Source of the DNA: Sclerurus mexicanus
Lineage: Eukaryota; Chordata; Aves; Passeriformes; Furnariidae
Assembly: GCA_013396755.1 (NCBI GenBank)
Contig: VWZF01007011.1
Location: 196,980-260,979 of the forward strand
DNA length: 64,000 nt
Reading direction: 5' to 3'
Under the pieces are notes generated by a model. That model saw only the letters and a program-made list of their open reading frames with translations. It was not told the DNA's origin and did not search any database. Made by a program: the position numbers and the translations under genes. Shown piece by piece: positions 61,478 through 64,000 of this stretch. Within the stretch, counting starts at the first letter, position 1, and every line of letters starts with the position of its first letter.

Positions 61478-61555
61478 CACAGAATCAGAATCACAGAATA
61501 GTTACAGTTGGAAGGGACCTCTGCAGATCATCTGCTGCAATCCCCAGCACAGGCC
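61478..61555 (-). mobile_element. CR1 LINE extreme 3' end, minus strand (short)
   Basis: Plus strand CCACAGAATCAGAATCACAG followed by GTTGGAAGGGACCTCTGCAG and ATCATCTGCTGCAATCCCCA is the reverse complement of a CR1 3' end of the 'GGGACCTCTGGAGATCAT' type. Only about 78 bp are present, so it is strongly 5'-truncated. It differs from the copy 200 bp downstream and belongs to another subfamily. Confidence 0.88.
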
Positions 61556-61764
61556 CTTGTAAAATGAAAAGGCTCACGGGGTTCATAAATCTAAGGGTTT
61601 TTCTCAAACACAAAATATCCTAGAAACAGAATGATGCAAGAATAGATTTGCACAGCATTTTGTTTTGTTTGAAGAGCCTGTTTATATATGTGCAAGTAAA
61701 TTAAATTCTGTTTTTTTACAGTTTAACAGTGATATGGTTTTATATCACTGAATAAGGATTGTTT

Positions 61765-62275
61765 AATCATAGAAGCATAGAATAGAATTAACCAGGATGG
61801 TTAATCATCGAGTCCAACCTTTGATCCAAACTCCTTGCTTACTAGACCATGGCACTAAGTACCACGTCCAGTCTCATCTCAAAAACCTCCAGGGACGATG
61901 AATCAACAACCTCCCTGGGCAGCCTATTCCAATTCCTGATTACTCTCTCCATAAAACATTTCTCCCTAATAGCTAATCTAAACCTCCCCTGGCACAGCCT
62001 AAGACTGTGCCCTCTTCTCCTACTGCTGGTTGCCTGGGAGAAGAGACCAACCCCCACCTGGCTACAACCTCCTTACAGGTGGCTATACAGATCAATAAGG
62101 TCTCCCCTGAATCTCCTCTTCTCCAGGCTGAACAACCCAGGGAACTCCCCAGCTCCCTCAGCCTCTCATCATAGGACTTGTTCTCCAGTCCCTTCACCAG
62201 CCTCATTGCCCTTCTCTGGACCCGCTCCAGCACCACAATGTCCTTCCTGAACTGAGGGACCCAAAACTGGACACA
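61765..62275 (-). mobile_element. CR1 LINE 3' end, minus strand (best preserved copy)
   Basis: Plus strand starts AATCATAGAAGCATAGAATA and continues through ATCGAGTCCAACCTTTGATC, CCTCCCTGGGCAGCCTATTC and AATCTAAACCTCCCCTGGCA to CCCGCTCCAGCACCACAATG, ending near AACTGGACACA. It covers the C-terminus of ORF2 and the 3' untranslated end. Similarity to my recollection of CR1 is higher here than in any other copy in the window, so it is probably the most recent. A short deletion of about 15 bp lies near 61799 in the 3' region. Confidence 0.93.
61842..62236 (-). pseudogene. CR1 ORF2 C-terminus, split by a frameshift
   Basis: Two overlapping minus-strand frames together cover the conserved CR1 C-terminus. 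The upstream one (62236-61973) gives LERVQRRAMRLVKGLENKSY then DERLRELGS before going out of frame. The downstream one (62057-61842) gives GLFSQATSSRRRGHSLRLCQ, FRLAIREKCF and NRLPREVVDSSSLEVFEMRL, ending LSAMV at the natural stop. At least one frameshift (about 62,100-62,160) separates them. This region follows the RT domain; its exact role is not settled, and this copy lacks the RT itself. Confidence 0.85.
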
Positions 62276-64000
62276 TTTACCAATGAGCAGTTATATATTT
62301 ATTTTTAACAATCTTATTTTAAGTTATATTTCTAAAGGATGTGTTATGATTTCTAAAAGCAATTTGCATTAAAAATTGCAGTCATTACTACACAGATGCA
62401 AATAAAAGGCATTAAGGACACTCCAGTTCATCCATATTAAGATATTCTTAATATCCATGACACTCTTCTTAGTGCCTTTGACATTCAGACCCTGTAGGAG
62501 AGAAGTGCTGTAAATCAATCCTTTTCTCTACCAGAAATACTTCTAAAAGATTGCACCATGCTGTTAGATTGCACAGGAACTGATCCATACAGTGAAGTGC
62601 CAGGAACTCTCAAACAGCCAGCCTTGGTGTGCAGCTCAGAGCGCCAGCAAAATGTCAGATCTCAAGTTGGTGTCAGGAAACTCTCTGAACAGAGTGAACC
62701 TAAAGAGAAGAAATTTTTTAACTTTAAACAAGATAAACTTAGGCTGTCGGCTACCCAACAAATGTGAGTGAAGAGATATTTCCTTGCAATAATATGGAAT
62801 AACTGTATTTGTCCCTCCCCTCTTCTCTCCGTTAAAACTAAAAAGAGTTATGACACAGTAGGGTGAAATGAACAAACTTTTCTGATGAACCAATTGAAAA
62901 TTTAAGGGATTTTGAGAGAATGAAAGTGGAAGCAATCTAAGGTGTCAGAGAAAACTTTGTAGTCATATGTAGAAATAAACTGTTCTGCATAACTTAAAGA
63001 TAGTTTGAGTTAGAGCTCTGCAATGGGCTACTTTGGGCTCTTCTAAAATAAGAGGAATAAGGAAATGTAACCCCATTCTCAAAACAGGTTATCAAATAGT
63101 GTCTTGTTGAGCAGACAAATAAAAACAATACGAAGAAACATTGTGAGAACATCAACTCATACACAAAGTTTTAACCTGCATATTTAGCATTGGAAGCATT
63201 CCTTTATGCTGAGTTTATTGGATGGATACATATTTCTTTTCCAGTTTTTCCCTCTAGAAATCAAAAAGTTGCATATCTGGAAAAAATTCACTTTTGTTTT
63301 CTCACCTATCCAAGTGTCTTCTCATTCTATATCACTGAAATTATGTATACAGGGAAGACACTAAGTAGTTAAATTGTAGGGAGTTTTGACTAGAAGGAAT
63401 TTTTTAATCTGCATATGAATGGTCTATAAATTCTGAAAAAAAAATTGTACTGCTCTGATTAACTGAAGCCTCTAATCTGGAGTAGTCAAATACTGGTTGT
63501 CATTTAAATTTATGTGGTTCAGGTATCAAGTAGGATCAGAAATCAAATTCTTAAGTTAAAGCTACAAAAGAAAAGAAGAGTTAAATTTTCCTCAAATGTT
63601 TTCAGCATAAGCTGAAGTGAGACAACAGGATGTGGAAACTGATTGTTCATTAACCTGCTGTGAAACTTGTCTTTTTCACTTGGCAGTATTAAGAAACAAT
63701 TACAGATAAGTTTCCCTCTCAAAGGCTTTCCTGAGCCTGGAAGTGCCACAATGTCTCAGTTCCTCTTGCCCCACACCTTCAACTCCAGATAATTATACTC
63801 CCAAAGACTTTTCATAGCACTTATGCCACCCTTAAGAAGCAAGAATATCTCACTGTGGTTCAACAACAAAACTTTTTTCTTTTTTTTTTTTGCATAACAA
63901 AATAGAGAATCGGGTCATAGATTTCCCATGTACGCACCTATTTTACTACAGAAAGTAGGAAAGCTCCTAAGTCCTACATCACTTACTGCAATTTCAGAAG
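62276..64000. other. AT-rich DNA to window end, no gene seen
   Basis: Open frames of 60-99 codons with no motif that I recognise; a T run at 63880-63890. No repeat family identified. Confidence 0.5.

Noticed and set aside
61849..62250. 133-codon plus-strand ORF
   Set aside because: Antisense of the CR1 ORF2 C-terminus at 61.8-62.3 kb.
1..64000. tRNA, rRNA, snRNA, CRISPR array or operon-like structures
   Set aside because: I looked for A/B-box-like tRNA words, regularly spaced direct repeats with unique spacers and gene clusters, and found none that I could support by eye.

Overview
This is 64 kb of AT-rich vertebrate nuclear DNA, almost certainly avian and from a gene-poor stretch (intergenic, or inside a large intron). 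The main evidence is at least eleven fragments of CR1, the dominant non-LTR retrotransposon of birds and other sauropsids. Several carry the typical CR1 3' tail (ATTCTATGATTCT-like on the sense strand) and recognisable ORF2 endonuclease/reverse-transcriptase stretches. The window also holds LTR-like insertions and many (TA)n/(CA)n and A/C-rich tracts. I saw no primate-type or rodent-type SINEs. I cannot name the species.

I found no intact protein-coding gene, tRNA, rRNA, CRISPR array or bacterial-style operon. The longest open frames (175, 142 and 140 codons) are either inside an LTR-like repeat or close to chance expectation for this much DNA. No previously undescribed system is evident.

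Layout. 1-5 kb: an A/C-rich tract, a CR1 3' end on the minus strand (about 1.2-1.65 kb) and a CR1 reverse-transcriptase piece on the plus strand (about 3.95-4.38 kb). 5.4-6.9 kb: a (TA)n/(CA)n tract, then an internally deleted plus-strand CR1. 11.28-11.64 kb: a clean solo LTR, minus orientation, with a 5-bp target duplication. 13.3 and 20.1 kb: short minus-strand CR1 3' ends. 26.9-28.1 kb: a plus-strand CR1 running to its 3' end. 31.6 kb: a 71-bp exon-like unit with good splice signals. 33.57-33.99 kb: a 424-bp unit bounded by TGTCAGGG/CCCTGACA, probably another solo LTR. 37.5-39.7 kb: the longest CR1 copy, minus strand, from the endonuclease end to the RT C-terminus. 40.6-41.2 kb: a trinucleotide-rich stretch followed by a degenerate 54-55-bp tandem repeat, perhaps LTR-derived. 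41.8-42.6 kb: two short CR1 3' ends in opposite orientations. 48.56-49.63 kb: a long ERVL-like LTR with internal minisatellite-like units. 51.3-52.1 kb: another LTR-like segment with a CpG-rich core. 61.5-62.3 kb: two minus-strand CR1 3' ends, the second the best preserved in the window. The rest is AT-rich DNA in which I see only short simple repeats.

Nothing here suggests genes acting together: all coding-like signal belongs to decayed CR1 copies. Names given to LTRs rest on remembered resemblance and on structure (TG...CA ends, target duplications, TATA and AATAAA placement), not on a database search. Boundaries marked 'about' may be off by tens of bases.
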